NCBI GenBank assembly: GCA_964537685.1
Contig: CAZICM010000052.1
Span: 1 to 63,937 of the forward strand
Direction: 5' to 3'
Origin: CAZICM01 sp964537685
GTDB lineage: Bacteria > Myxococcota_A > Polyangia > Polyangiales > Polyangiaceae
Length of the DNA stretch: 63,937 nt
A program made the position numbers and the translations under genes. Below, one piece after another: positions 16,170 to 25,563 of this stretch. How positions within the stretch are numbered: the stretch's first letter is position 1; each line of letters begins with the position of its first letter. The notes beneath the pieces were generated by a model, which was not told where the DNA came from, searched no databases, and worked only from the letters and a program-made list of their open reading frames with translations.

Positions 16170-17258
16170 ATGGCATGTATCACTTGCGGTCGCAGCATCC
16201 GGGAAGAGCGAATCTGGACATGCGACACCCACAAGCTCAAGTTTGGTTTCTGCGTCGCACACACGACCAACACCGATCCGCAGTGCCCCAGGGGTGCGCG
16301 CTGCAAGCTCGTTCGCTACAGCGGCAAGGCTTACCGCGACAAGGCGAAGCTGAATGAGTTCACTTGGCACGCGCCTGCCTATCTCGCCCAGGTGAGGGAA
16401 GTGCGCGCTGAACTCAAGACGAACATCCGCAATCAGATGGGGCCAGCGCAGGACGTCGGGCCAAACCTCGTTGAGATCATGACCCATGATTTTATCATCA
16501 CGCATGAGACGACTTGGCTTGGTCTCTATTATATGATGGGCCGCGGCGGTGCGGATTGCCAGGCGAGGATCATCAAGCATGCACCTCAAACCCAGTCCAC
16601 CCACCGGGACTCTGTGATGGGCGGGGGCCACTTCGTTTATACTCGTGTGATTTCGACGCGCGGGCCGCAGCGGGCCATCAGCGACGGGAGCACGGGCGCC
16701 TCCTCGCCCATTATGCTGGTGTTCCACAAGAATATCGTGCGAGATCGGTGGATGGACATGTTTGGCGCGGCCACGGACCTCTTTGGGGCGATTGGTACGG
16801 GCGCTCAGACGAGTGTGACGGCCTCGGGTATCGATCGCGGGGCGTTGGCGCTTGGGGTTGTGCTTTCGGAGCTGACGCGCACGGGAGGCCCTACGGTGAA
16901 CAACGAGTTTGGATTTTTCAGCCGTATTGATTTCAGACATCTGAGGGCCATCGTGGTGAAGCTGGGCCAGGCATCGACCGGCAAGGGGATTGATCTGCTT
17001 CCCAGGGCGGAAAAGGCGGAGATGAACAAGGTGACATCGGCCGTGCTTTCGCAGCAGCGGGGCCGAATCGCGCCGAAGACCCCCCGCAATGGGAGCAATG
17101 TCTATGGGACGCTGGACGAACCGGTTGCGGCGAACATGACGGCGGATCTTGCCTTTTCGACGGCTTTTGGTCATACGATTGATTCGCTGGTGGTGGGCCT
17201 TGCCAAGACGACGCCGCGCAGCTCGGTGCCGACGAAGCTCACGGCCTATGGTGTCTGA
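16170..17258 (+). CDS. Unknown protein immediately inside the T6SS island
   Basis: I do not recognise this protein of 362 residues. The ATG at 16170 is used; a TTG at 16134 would add 12 residues, and neither has a convincing Shine-Dalgarno. The first 50 residues are rich in Cys and His (MACITCGRS, WTCDTH, FGFCVAHTTNTDPQCPRGARC) and look like a zinc-binding module. The centre has Gly-rich and mixed alpha/beta sequence (YYMMGRGGADCQARI, FGAATDLFGAIGTGAQ). No toxin, immunity or T6SS domain could be identified. It is the first gene after the left boundary repeat and is co-oriented with the Rhs gene 142 bases downstream, so a role in effector loading or as an effector is possible but unproven. Confidence 0.6.
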   Translation: MACITCGRSIREERIWTCDTHKLKFGFCVAHTTNTDPQCPRGARCKLVRYSGKAYRDKAKLNEFTWHAPAYLAQVREVRAELKTNIRNQMGPAQDVGPNLVEIMTHDFIITHETTWLGLYYMMGRGGADCQARIIKHAPQTQSTHRDSVMGGGHFVYTRVISTRGPQRAISDGSTGASSPIMLVFHKNIVRDRWMDMFGAATDLFGAIGTGAQTSVTASGIDRGALALGVVLSELTRTGGPTVNNEFGFFSRIDFRHLRAIVVKLGQASTGKGIDLLPRAEKAEMNKVTSAVLSQQRGRIAPKTPRNGSNVYGTLDEPVAANMTADLAFSTAFGHTIDSLVVGLAKTTPRSSVPTKLTAYGV

Positions 17259-17400
17259 GAGATGAGCCCTATCCGCATCCGCGGCTAGGATAGATTATCG
17301 ATACCCGCCTCCATCTATTCCTTGACGACCCGCCCCAGCCTGATAGTGTGCGCTCTGTCCAAGCGGGCAAGGCTGTTCGTTCGCGTCGCGAGGTAGATCG

Positions 17401-20400
17401 ATGATCGCCGCCAAATTTGGGGACCCCGTTCTCGGTATCGATATCCATATGGTGCTGGTGCCCGCGCCGCCCGCGCCCGCACCTGTCCCCACTCCCCTTC
17501 CCCATCCCTTTGTCGGTGTCGTGTTCGATCCTATCGGGGCCGCTATTGGTGCCGCCCTTGGAGCTGTCTTCGGTGGGGGTGGGCCGGTCTTTGTCAACAA
17601 TATGCCCGTTGGCAATACAGGCACCGATGTAAAAGGTGTCCCGCATTTCCCTACGCCGCCCGGTGTGTCCTTCGCCCCCAACGATATTCCTGGGAACGAA
17701 GGCACCATTATTCTCGGCAGCAAAACCGTCAGCATGGCCGGCTCTTCCGAAGGCCGCCTTGGTTCGATGGTGATGTCCTGCAACTTCCCTATCAACCTGC
17801 CGACTTCTGTGTGCCTCTCCGTTCCCATGGGTCCGCCTGTGCTTATTGGAGGTCCCGATTCGCTCGATATCCTCGCCGCAGTGACCCGTGGAATCCGCAC
17901 CAAGTGGTTCTCCGATTTCTTGCATAAGGTGCTTAAGCCTGGGCCTAAGTTGTCCAAGCTCATTTGTTTTCTTACCGGGCATCCGGTGGATGTGATGAGC
18001 GGTGAGGTGCTGGCGGATGCCCGCGATGTTGAGTTGCCGGGGCCTATTCCGCTGGTGTTCGAGCGCAATTACTATAGCCGCAGTACCTACAATGGGCCGC
18101 TTGGCCGAGGCTGGACCCATTCGCTCGATGTTTCGCTCTGTGAAGCGAAGCATGGGCTTCTTCTGCGTCTCCCAGATGGCCGGGAACGGGAGCATGCTCC
18201 GCTTGCCGATGGTCAGTCGATTTGGGATGATATCGACCGGTATTCGTTGTTGCGAAGCGGGGATATGTTCCGTATGACAACCTGGGATGGCAGGTCTTAT
18301 CTCTTGGAACCTATTGATTCCATACCCCCAGCGTTGCCTGATGAACCCGAAGCGGATCGGCCCACGCATCGGCTTGCTCGTATTTCCGACCGCTCTGGCA
18401 ATGCCATTTCGCTTGTTTATGAAGAGCGCCGGAGGCTTGTGGAAGCGATTGACAGCGCGGGCCGGCGGATCGCGTTTTCGTGGACCCACCGGGGTGATAG
18501 GCTGGAACGCATTGTGTGCGCGGGGCGTACGCTGATCCGCTATCACTATGATGAACACGCTATGCTTGCCTCGGCCACGGATGCCGAGGGATATGCTTTG
18601 CAATACGCCTATCAAGGTGCTGTGCTTGTGCGTGAAACCAACCGGAATGGGCTGAACTTTTACTTTGAATACGATGAATACAGTCCAGATGGATGGTGTG
18701 TGCGGACCTGGGGAGACGGGGGGATTTTTGAGCGGAAAATTGAGTATTTGCGCGAGCAGCATTTTAGCGTCGTGGATGATGGGCGTGGTGGGCGAACGCT
18801 TTATTATGGCAATGCGGCGGGTTTGGTGGATCGGGAAGTCGATCCGACTGGGCGGGAGAAGCGCTATGTGTGGAATGAGCACTACCGTAAAATCGCCGAG
18901 TTGGACGGGTTGGGGAACCGAAGGGAATGGGTGTATGATGCTTTTGGGAACACCTTGGTGGAGCGGGATGCCACGGGTGCGGAACTGAGGCGGGTATTCA
19001 ATGCTTTGAATTTGCCCACGGAGATTCAAGATCAAGAGGGCGGCACGCATCTGTTGTCCTATGATAGCCGGGGCTGTCTGACGATGCTGAGCGATGCGAG
19101 CGGTGCGGTTCATCGCTTCTCCTACGATGAGCGGGGATTGTTGCGCGAGGCCACGGCTCCCACGGGTAAGAAGTATCAGGTGGCGTACAACGAGGCCGCT
19201 CAAGTGGTGGAGAGCATCGATTGGGAAGGCACAAAGAATAGATACGATTGGGATGCATGGGGGAGAATTGTACGTCACGAGGATGGCCGGGGCGCCGTGA
19301 CGGTTCTTGAGCGCGATGCATGTCACCGGATTGTGGGTGTACGCCGGCCGGATGGAAGCTTGGTAAGGCTGCGCCACGATGGCGAAGGCAACGTGATCGA
19401 ACGCACCAACGCTTTAGGTTATACGGCCCGCTATGGATATACCGGGCTTAATCGCCTGGCCGAGCAGATCGATCCCATGGGGGGATGTGTTAAGTATACT
19501 TATGATAGCGAACAATCGCTGACCGGCATCGTAAACGAGCATGGAGAGCGCTATCTTTTTGAGGTGGATCTTGCGGGCCGCACGGTGAAAGAAGTGGGGT
19601 TTGACGGCCGCACGCTGGTGTTCCGGTACGACGCGGCGGGGCGATGCTCGGAGATGGTGAATGGCTTGCGCAAAGTGACGAAGTTTGAGCGCGATCCAGA
19701 GGGAAGGGTTATCAAACAGCTCCTTCCTGGGATGCCGACGCTGAGCGCGCCTGTGCCAAAGCCCGAGGAGATCGGCTTTGGATACAACAAGCGAGGGCAG
19801 CTTGTGCGTATCGAAAACAAACACGCGGTGGTCTCGTTCACGCGCGACCGCATTGGCCGTGTGCTTTCAGAGATCGTGGAAGCGGGCGGGGATAAGCATA
19901 TTCTCGAGAGCTGGTACAATGATAGTGGGCACCGGATTGCGCGCACGACCAGCCTGGGGCATGAGACGCAGTACGATGTGGATGGTGGGGGTATGTTGCG
20001 GGGTCTTTCGTTTTCGGAGCCTCGTTCTTCGAAGATGAGCGTATTGGCTGCGGGTCCGCCCTCGTCCCGGGGATACCGGTCTCCATGGAGGGTTGCGTTT
20101 CAGCGGGATGCGGAAGGGGCTGAGTTGGAGCGCCGGCTTCCAGGGGGTGTGGTGGCGCGCTGGGATCGGGATAATATGGGACGGGGCCGGGTGCTGCGGG
20201 CGGAAGGTCCATGGAATGAAGGGTTTTCGCGGGGCTATCAGTGGCGGGCCGACGATCAGCTTGGGGCGATTATCGACGGGACGACGGGTCCGCTTTATCT
20301 TGAACACGACCCGCGAGGTTATCTTGTATCGGGGCGCCGCGCCGATGGAAGCGAGGAATACCGATCCCCGGACGCGGCCGGTTGGGTGTACCGGAGCAAA

Positions 20401-21363
20401 GACCGGAGGGATCGGGTCTATGGACAAGGGGGCGTGCTTCGCCGGGCGGGCGGCGTGGAGTATGTTCATGACGATGAGGGGCAGCTTGTTGAAAAGCGTC
20501 TACCCGATGGGACGACATGGAAATACCGCTGGGATGGTGCGGGACAGCTTGTGGAGGTGATTCGCCCTGATGGGGAGAAGGTCGCGTTTGCTTATGATGG
20601 GTTGGGGCGGCGTTTATGGAAGAGGTTTGGGGCCAAGACGACGCGCTATGTATGGGATGGCAACGATCTGGTGCATGAAATCCGGAGTGATGGGCCGCTG
20701 GTGACCTGGGAATTTGAGCCTGGCAGGTTTGCTCCCTTGGCCAAGGTGGAGGGCGAGCGCCGTTTTGGGGTCATCGCCGATCATTTGGGAGCCCCGGTGG
20801 CGATGTTCGACGAAGCGGGGCGCATCGCCTGGAAGGCGCAGCTCGACCTGTATGGAGTGGCGCGGAAGGATGTGATGAAGAGTCATTGTCCCTGGCGCTT
20901 TCCGGGGCAATATGAAGATGAAGAGACGGGGCTCTATTACAACCGGTTTCGATATTACGATCCGGAGAGCGGGAGGTATATCACTCAGGATCCGCTCGGA
21001 ATTGTGGCAACGCTTTGGCTTTTCGAGTATGTTGGGGATCCGTTCGCGTGGATTGATCCGCTGGGTCTCGCATGTGGCCCGGCCCGGAAAGGGACGGACT
21101 GGGATCATATCTTTGAGGGCCACTGGCACGGTAGCCCACCGATCGTGAGAGGCGCGAATGATATTTTTGGTGCGCTCGAAAAGGGTGAGATCAAACAGGT
21201 GGTTGATCTGGCTTGGAGTCTGCGGAAGAAGGTGCAAACGCAGGGCGAACGAATTCGATATATTGCACAAGTTGACAGTCGGCTGTGGAAAGGTCCCATC
21301 GAAATGTGGTTCAACACGACCACGAAGATCTTGGAGACTGCATACCCCAAGGGAGTGCGATGA
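17401..21363 (+). CDS. PAAR-like (DUF4150) Rhs polymorphic toxin with BECR/EndoU-like tail
   Basis: Three parts are visible in 1320 residues. Residues 1-150 form a Pro/Gly-rich PAAR-like DUF4150 domain (VNNMPVGNTGTDVKGVPHF, GTIILGSKTV) that would cap a VgrG spike. Residues about 190-1200 are Rhs/YD repeats (VMSGEVLADARDVELPGPIPL, RYHYDEHAMLASATD, many YDxxGR units) forming a toxin-enclosing shell. It ends in DPLG...DPLGLA, the usual cleavage/junction motif. The remaining 96 residues (from 21073) are the variable toxin: HIFEGHWHG near its start and a final strand TKILETAYP, resembling the BECR fold of EndoU/colicin-type RNases. The start at 17401 follows GAGG. Its stop overlaps the immunity start. 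It is a predicted type VI secretion cargo delivered by the VgrG encoded downstream; the toxin class is less sure than the rest. Confidence 0.88.
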   Translation: MIAAKFGDPVLGIDIHMVLVPAPPAPAPVPTPLPHPFVGVVFDPIGAAIGAALGAVFGGGGPVFVNNMPVGNTGTDVKGVPHFPTPPGVSFAPNDIPGNEGTIILGSKTVSMAGSSEGRLGSMVMSCNFPINLPTSVCLSVPMGPPVLIGGPDSLDILAAVTRGIRTKWFSDFLHKVLKPGPKLSKLICFLTGHPVDVMSGEVLADARDVELPGPIPLVFERNYYSRSTYNGPLGRGWTHSLDVSLCEAKHGLLLRLPDGREREHAPLADGQSIWDDIDRYSLLRSGDMFRMTTWDGRSYLLEPIDSIPPALPDEPEADRPTHRLARISDRSGNAISLVYEERRRLVEAIDSAGRRIAFSWTHRGDRLERIVCAGRTLIRYHYDEHAMLASATDAEGYALQYAYQGAVLVRETNRNGLNFYFEYDEYSPDGWCVRTWGDGGIFERKIEYLREQHFSVVDDGRGGRTLYYGNAAGLVDREVDPTGREKRYVWNEHYRKIAELDGLGNRREWVYDAFGNTLVERDATGAELRRVFNALNLPTEIQDQEGGTHLLSYDSRGCLTMLSDASGAVHRFSYDERGLLREATAPTGKKYQVAYNEAAQVVESIDWEGTKNRYDWDAWGRIVRHEDGRGAVTVLERDACHRIVGVRRPDGSLVRLRHDGEGNVIERTNALGYTARYGYTGLNRLAEQIDPMGGCVKYTYDSEQSLTGIVNEHGERYLFEVDLAGRTVKEVGFDGRTLVFRYDAAGRCSEMVNGLRKVTKFERDPEGRVIKQLLPGMPTLSAPVPKPEEIGFGYNKRGQLVRIENKHAVVSFTRDRIGRVLSEIVEAGGDKHILESWYNDSGHRIARTTSLGHETQYDVDGGGMLRGLSFSEPRSSKMSVLAAGPPSSRGYRSPWRVAFQRDAEGAELERRLPGGVVARWDRDNMGRGRVLRAEGPWNEGFSRGYQWRADDQLGAIIDGTTGPLYLEHDPRGYLVSGRRADGSEEYRSPDAAGWVYRSKDRRDRVYGQGGVLRRAGGVEYVHDDEGQLVEKRLPDGTTWKYRWDGAGQLVEVIRPDGEKVAFAYDGLGRRLWKRFGAKTTRYVWDGNDLVHEIRSDGPLVTWEFEPGRFAPLAKVEGERRFGVIADHLGAPVAMFDEAGRIAWKAQLDLYGVARKDVMKSHCPWRFPGQYEDEETGLYYNRFRYYDPESGRYITQDPLGIVATLWLFEYVGDPFAWIDPLGLACGPARKGTDWDHIFEGHWHGSPPIVRGANDIFGALEKGEIKQVVDLAWSLRKKVQTQGERIRYIAQVDSRLWKGPIEMWFNTTTKILETAYPKGVR

Positions 21364-21863
21364 GCGCACGCATTCGAGTACATGCAACACTTACCCCCAC
21401 TGAACTTCAGCGATCAATGGGCGGGGCGATTTCCGGCAAACTTTGCCTGCAAGTACAGGATGTCTACTTGCCGGCTGCGAACTGGATTGATCTTGTCGTG
21501 CCTGTGCTGACATGGTGGATAGACAGCGCGCTTGGGCTTGCTACCCCCGATGCCCGGGTTGTCAACCGTTTCATGGATGGAACCTACCAGATCCTGATCA
21601 CACGCTCGGCCGGTCAACCGACCATTGCCATTACGCTCACCAATCACGGGCGTGCCGTAGCCGGGCCCTTTTCCGTTCCGCTGGAGAGATATTTGGCGGC
21701 TCTACGCGGAGCCGCAAAGTCGATTCTGCATGAGATTCATCGGGAGGCGCTGCCGCATTCCTTGGATATCGCTTCTTTGGTGGGTGCTCTGGACCATTTA
21801 GAGCGCTTCGAAGAACAGATTCGCGAGCATGGTGAGCGCGCGTTGAAGCCAGGAGAAACATGA
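21360..21863 (+). CDS. Predicted immunity protein of the Rhs toxin
   Basis: A 167-residue protein whose ATG overlaps the Rhs stop (ATGA at 21360-21363), the usual toxin-immunity arrangement with translational coupling. It has a mixed alpha/beta N-terminus (IRVHATLTPTELQ, LCLQVQDVYLPAANWIDLVV) and a helical C-terminus rich in His, Glu and Arg. There is no signal peptide, so it would act in the cytoplasm, consistent with a toxin that targets RNA. I do not recognise a named Imm family. The assignment rests on position, size and coupling; it could only be confirmed by co-occurrence with the same toxin tail elsewhere. Confidence 0.65.
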   Translation: MSARIRVHATLTPTELQRSMGGAISGKLCLQVQDVYLPAANWIDLVVPVLTWWIDSALGLATPDARVVNRFMDGTYQILITRSAGQPTIAITLTNHGRAVAGPFSVPLERYLAALRGAAKSILHEIHREALPHSLDIASLVGALDHLERFEEQIREHGERALKPGET

Positions 21864-22005
21864 AGCTCATCCAAATCCTCGCAACACTGCGGAGCGCTTC
21901 GGGTGTACCACGGCCCGGGTGAAACAGGGTTAAGAAAGTTCGCGGATCTATGGAATGAATATCATGCAAGATAAACAATTGTATAAATGTGTGGGGTCCT
22001 AAGCC

Positions 22006-24375
22006 ATGTCCAACACCGAATTCACCTTTGCCTGGGAAAACGCCTCTGGTCCGTCTGGGCCTTTTTCGCATCTGCGGGTTGTGTCCTTCACGGGGCGGGA
22101 AGCCATCTCGGAACTGTTTCGCTATGAGATTTACCTCTATGCGCGCGAACCGGAAAGCGCTGTAGATCCTGCGGATTTGCTTGGATGCCGGGCCACGCTG
22201 CGCATGCTAACGCGAACGGAGCCGGCTTTGCGCTATGTGCACGGGATTATCGCCGAGGTGGAAGAAGTGGGCGAGGCAGGTGGGGGCGTGCTGTACCGGG
22301 TGATATTGATGCCTCCTTGGACACGGGCCGCGCACCGGACCCGTTCGCGTATCTTTTTGGAGAAAACGACCAAAGAGATTATCGAGACGGTGCTTAAAAA
22401 CGATCCGGAGATGGCCGCTTCGGATGGAGCGCCTATTCGCATCGGGGAAGAATTGGCCGGAGACTACACACCCGCCACGGAGAGCTTTGCCTGGCGGGTG
22501 ATGTCTTCGCCGCGCATCGAAGACGCTGAAACTCGGCCCTATTGCGTACAGTACAACGAGAGCGATCAGGCTTTTGTGGCGAGACTTCTCGAGGAAGAGG
22601 GCATTCGTTATCACTTCGAATGCGGGGAGAAGACTTGTACGCTTGTCTTTTCAGATTCGGACGATGGGGCGCTTCATCTCCAGCCGGCTTGGCCGCTTGG
22701 ACCGCAAATCGAGGGCCGCGCAATCAATTCGGTGAGGCTTGGGCAGAGGCTTCGCGCAAAAAAAGTGGGCATCACCGATTACAACTGGAAAAAACCCGCG
22801 CTGGATATGGCCGTTGACTTGCCGTCAAAAGGCGAAGGGAGCGATCTGTTTGAGTCTACATATCCCGGTATCTACCCTGATGCGCCCGATCAGGGAAAGC
22901 CTCTCGCGCAGGTCCGCCTGGAACGGCTCGCCTCCGAGGCCCGGTATGCGCTGGTCACTTCGAACTGCCGACTTCTTACGGCCGGTGCCGTGTTCGCAAT
23001 CGAGCACCCTACGGCGCGGCATGATGGAGAAGTGCTTGTAACGGCCGCCGAAGTGCGCGGTGAAGCCACGGGTGAACTGCCGCCCGGCTCAGGGATTCCT
23101 ACGATGGGCGTGCCTTATTCCGTGCGGGCGGAGTGTGCACGGCGTGGAAAAGCGGATGCCCCCGAGGAATCTCTCTTTCGCCCCGCCAGACAAACGCCAA
23201 AACCGCGTATTATCGGATCGCAAACGGCCTTTGTGACGGCCGAGCCTTCTACCCAAGGCGCGGAAATCCATGTGGGCGGGCCCAAGGATGCCGAAATTGG
23301 TTGTGTGCGCCTGAAGTTTCATTGGGATCGGGAAACGGATAGGCAAGGCAAAGAGCCGACCTCGTGTTGGGTGCGGGTAAGCCAGGCTTTTGCGGGCGCG
23401 GGTGAAGGCGCGGTGTGGCATCCTCGAGTGGGAGTGGAGGTTGTCGTTGATTTTCTCGACGGCGATCCGGATAGGCCCCTGGTTGTGGGACGGGTCTACA
23501 ATGGCAAAAACAGGCCCCCAGCGAGTGGTTCGGGGGCTGCGACCGTAAGCATCATGAAATCCCTTGCAAGCCCGGGCGCGGGTGTGCATAACGAGTTTGG
23601 ATTTGACGATACCGCCGGCAGCGAACAGGTTAAAATGCATGCGGGCAAAGACTGGAACAGTACCGTTGGCAACGATCGATCCGAATCCATCACCAACAAC
23701 AGTTCGTCTTCGGTGGGCGTGGATCGAAGCGAATCCACCGGCTCGAACCGGTCGGCTTCCGTGGGAGCGGACAATACGGAGAGCGTGGGCGCCAACGAGT
23801 CGGTATCCATCGGCGCGGATCAAAAAGTCGACGTGAGCGCCAATCAGACCCAAACGGTGGGGTCGAACCAGTCGCTCAGTGTGGGCAGCAATCAATCGAT
23901 CAGCATAGGCAGCAACCGTTCGATCAGCGTAGGCGGCAACCGGGATGAGTCCGTTTCGGGGAACGCAACACTGGCTATCTCGGGGAATGAAACTGTAACC
24001 GTTTCGGGTAATCAGGACATCAGCGTTTCGGGAAACCGCGGCGTTACCGTAGGTGGCAACTCCACCAGCGCAACGGGAAGCAATGTGGAACGGTCGGCTG
24101 GGGCAAATATGACGGATGCGGCTGGAGCCGATCTCAAGAGCACAGCCGGAGCCAATGCCACGCTTCAGGCGGGCGCCAATTTAACCCTCACGGCGGCGGC
24201 TCAGGCCATCCTTCAGGGTGCCACGGTTCAGGTCACGGGCAGCGGGGAGGTCACCATCGGCGTCGGCGGCAGCGCCATCAAGATCACAGGGGGCGGCGTG
24301 GAGATCACAGGAGGATCGGTGAAGATTGCGGGCGGTACGGTCGATGTTACCGGGGGTATGGTAAAGATTAATTAA
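22006..24375 (+). CDS. vgrG: VgrG, type VI secretion spike protein
   Basis: The 789-residue protein has the VgrG order. The gp27-like part comes first (residues about 15-380: FSHLRVVSFTGREAISELFRYEIYLYA, YVHGIIAEVEE, YCVQYNESDQAFVARLLEEEGIRYHFE). A gp5-like OB domain follows near 430-505 (KFHWDRETDRQG, SCWVRVSQAFAGAGEG, VVDFLDGDPDRPLVVGRVYN). After that, from about residue 545, comes a long needle of short degenerate repeats (SVGSN, SVSGN, TAGAN). The tail ends in Gly/Val/Thr-rich beta-helix strands (VTIGVGGSAIKITGGGVEITGG). It forms the trimeric spike tip that would carry the PAAR-like Rhs protein. No extra effector domain is seen. The next gene begins ten bases later after GGGGG, so both are co-transcribed. 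Confidence 0.93.
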   Translation: MSNTEFTFAWENASGPSGPFSHLRVVSFTGREAISELFRYEIYLYAREPESAVDPADLLGCRATLRMLTRTEPALRYVHGIIAEVEEVGEAGGGVLYRVILMPPWTRAAHRTRSRIFLEKTTKEIIETVLKNDPEMAASDGAPIRIGEELAGDYTPATESFAWRVMSSPRIEDAETRPYCVQYNESDQAFVARLLEEEGIRYHFECGEKTCTLVFSDSDDGALHLQPAWPLGPQIEGRAINSVRLGQRLRAKKVGITDYNWKKPALDMAVDLPSKGEGSDLFESTYPGIYPDAPDQGKPLAQVRLERLASEARYALVTSNCRLLTAGAVFAIEHPTARHDGEVLVTAAEVRGEATGELPPGSGIPTMGVPYSVRAECARRGKADAPEESLFRPARQTPKPRIIGSQTAFVTAEPSTQGAEIHVGGPKDAEIGCVRLKFHWDRETDRQGKEPTSCWVRVSQAFAGAGEGAVWHPRVGVEVVVDFLDGDPDRPLVVGRVYNGKNRPPASGSGAATVSIMKSLASPGAGVHNEFGFDDTAGSEQVKMHAGKDWNSTVGNDRSESITNNSSSSVGVDRSESTGSNRSASVGADNTESVGANESVSIGADQKVDVSANQTQTVGSNQSLSVGSNQSISIGSNRSISVGGNRDESVSGNATLAISGNETVTVSGNQDISVSGNRGVTVGGNSTSATGSNVERSAGANMTDAAGADLKSTAGANATLQAGANLTLTAAAQAILQGATVQVTGSGEVTIGVGGSAIKITGGGVEITGGSVKIAGGTVDVTGGMVKIN
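23650..24130 (+). repeat. Short-period coding repeat in the VgrG needle
   Basis: The coding sequence repeats units of about eight codons with the consensus S-[VI]-G-[SA]-N-[QR]-S-[IL], drifting to SVSGN and TAGAN forms. It encodes the intertwined beta-helix of the trimeric needle. Spacers are coding and not unique, so it is not a CRISPR. Confidence 0.7.
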
Positions 24376-24384
24376 GGGGGATTT

Positions 24385-25422
24385 ATGGATCCAATTACCC
24401 GGGCGAGCAAGCAATTTTTGAAAGAGGCTGCGGCATACTGGAAAGCGGCTCAGGGGCATGTCTTGTTTATGGCTGTGGTGCCGCGTTTCCGGGGAGATCT
24501 GGTGAAGACGCTACGCCTGGCCGAGGCGTCGCCTTTTTGCCGCCGGCCTCTGTTTTTGTTTGAGGAGGCGTTTGAACAAGAAGACGCCTATTTTACCGCG
24601 CTGAAGGCATCGCTTGACGCGGACTATACAGCCCTCCAAAAAGGAGCGGCGGAAGAGGGCGTTTCTCTGCCCGGTCTTGCAGAAGCCCCCCATGCCGGTC
24701 AAGCCTCTTCAGCGGCGCAGGCGGCTGCCCGAGCCCATGAGATCGCAGCGGCTCTGGCCGGTAAACTCGATGGAATCGATGTGGCGCTCATACCCAAACA
24801 GGTGATCTCGGCTAAAAAGTTTGCGGATGCGGTGATTCGCGCAATCTTGACCTTTAGCCCAGACGCGGCTGCGCTGAGACTGCTGGTGTGGAAAGTGCCG
24901 GGGGAGACGATGTCGGAGATGGCCGAGGGCCGCACGGCGCATTTTTGCGTGGACGAAGACGCGCTCGCGGAACACCTTAAAACCATGGGAAATGAGTCGG
25001 AGGGAAAGACGCTTCGAGGTCTGCTGATCTCCGCGGCTGAAGCAAGCGGCAAGGGCGAGCATGGGCGGGCGGCCGTCCTTTTTGGCGAGGCCCGGCAGTT
25101 TTGCAAGACCCGAGAACTTATTCTGGAGGAAGCTGGTGTTCTGGTGGCGCTGGGCAGTTGCCAGTTTGCCGGGGGAAAGGCGGATGAAGCCGTTCGCGCA
25201 TATCAAGAGGCGGCTCGTTTGGCCCAGGGGAAAGAGGCATTCGCTTTGGTGGCGCAGGCGGCGCTGGGAGAAGGTGCGGTGCGCTTGCAGCAGAAACGTT
25301 ATCCCGAGGCCGTTCATGCGTACCGCGCGGCGGGCGCTGCGGCAGAGCAAGGAAAAATTGCGATCTTGCAGATGGAGGCACGCCGTATGGAGGGTATAGC
25401 CGCCCTTGCCGCTGGCAGATGA
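24385..25422 (+). CDS. TPR-type VgrG-linked protein, probable effector-loading adaptor
   Basis: The 345-residue product is cytosolic and helical. Its C-terminal third has three TPR-like units (HGRAAVLFGEARQFCKTRELILEEAGVLVALG, ADEAVRAYQEAARLAQGK, YPEAVHAYRAAGAAAEQGK). The N-terminal two thirds match no family known to me (VVPRFRGDLVKTLRLAEASPF; IPKQVISAKKFADAVIRAILTFSP). It follows VgrG by nine bases with the strong ribosome site GGGGG, so it is made with VgrG. A gene in this place typically serves as a chaperone or adaptor that attaches an effector to the spike; by that analogy it may handle the Rhs or AHH toxins. The function is inferred from context only. Confidence 0.7.
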   Translation: MDPITRASKQFLKEAAAYWKAAQGHVLFMAVVPRFRGDLVKTLRLAEASPFCRRPLFLFEEAFEQEDAYFTALKASLDADYTALQKGAAEEGVSLPGLAEAPHAGQASSAAQAAARAHEIAAALAGKLDGIDVALIPKQVISAKKFADAVIRAILTFSPDAAALRLLVWKVPGETMSEMAEGRTAHFCVDEDALAEHLKTMGNESEGKTLRGLLISAAEASGKGEHGRAAVLFGEARQFCKTRELILEEAGVLVALGSCQFAGGKADEAVRAYQEAARLAQGKEAFALVAQAALGEGAVRLQQKRYPEAVHAYRAAGAAAEQGKIAILQMEARRMEGIAALAAGR

Positions 25423-25442
25423 GCGGTCCGAAGGCGGTGACT

Positions 25443-25563
25443 CCATGGAAATCACGCCTCCCAGCCCTCTTTTTCCCCCAAGCTCCCTGAATTCCCAAAA
25501 TCTGTCCGCTCTTCTCCACCGCACCCTGTTGCATTCTTGTTTTCCCCTCGCCTTCCAGCCCCG
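25443..25563. repeat. Left copy of the perfect 121-base direct repeat at the AHH cassette
   Basis: Bases 25443-25563 are identical to 26930-27050, same orientation, with no mismatch found by eye. The copy ends exactly where the AHH toxin domain begins and supplies the first ten codons of the toxin frame. It is pyrimidine-rich on the plus strand and carries no recognised gene, inverted ends or transposase. Confidence 0.9.

Noticed and set aside
17269..19377. A 702-codon minus-strand frame opposite the Rhs gene
   Set aside because: The plus-strand Rhs frame has clear family motifs, and the antisense frame has none; it arises from codon bias of the Rhs repeats.
23650..24130. Short regular repeats in VgrG that might suggest a CRISPR array
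   Set aside because: The repeats are coding, about eight codons long, degenerate and without unique spacers; they form the VgrG needle.
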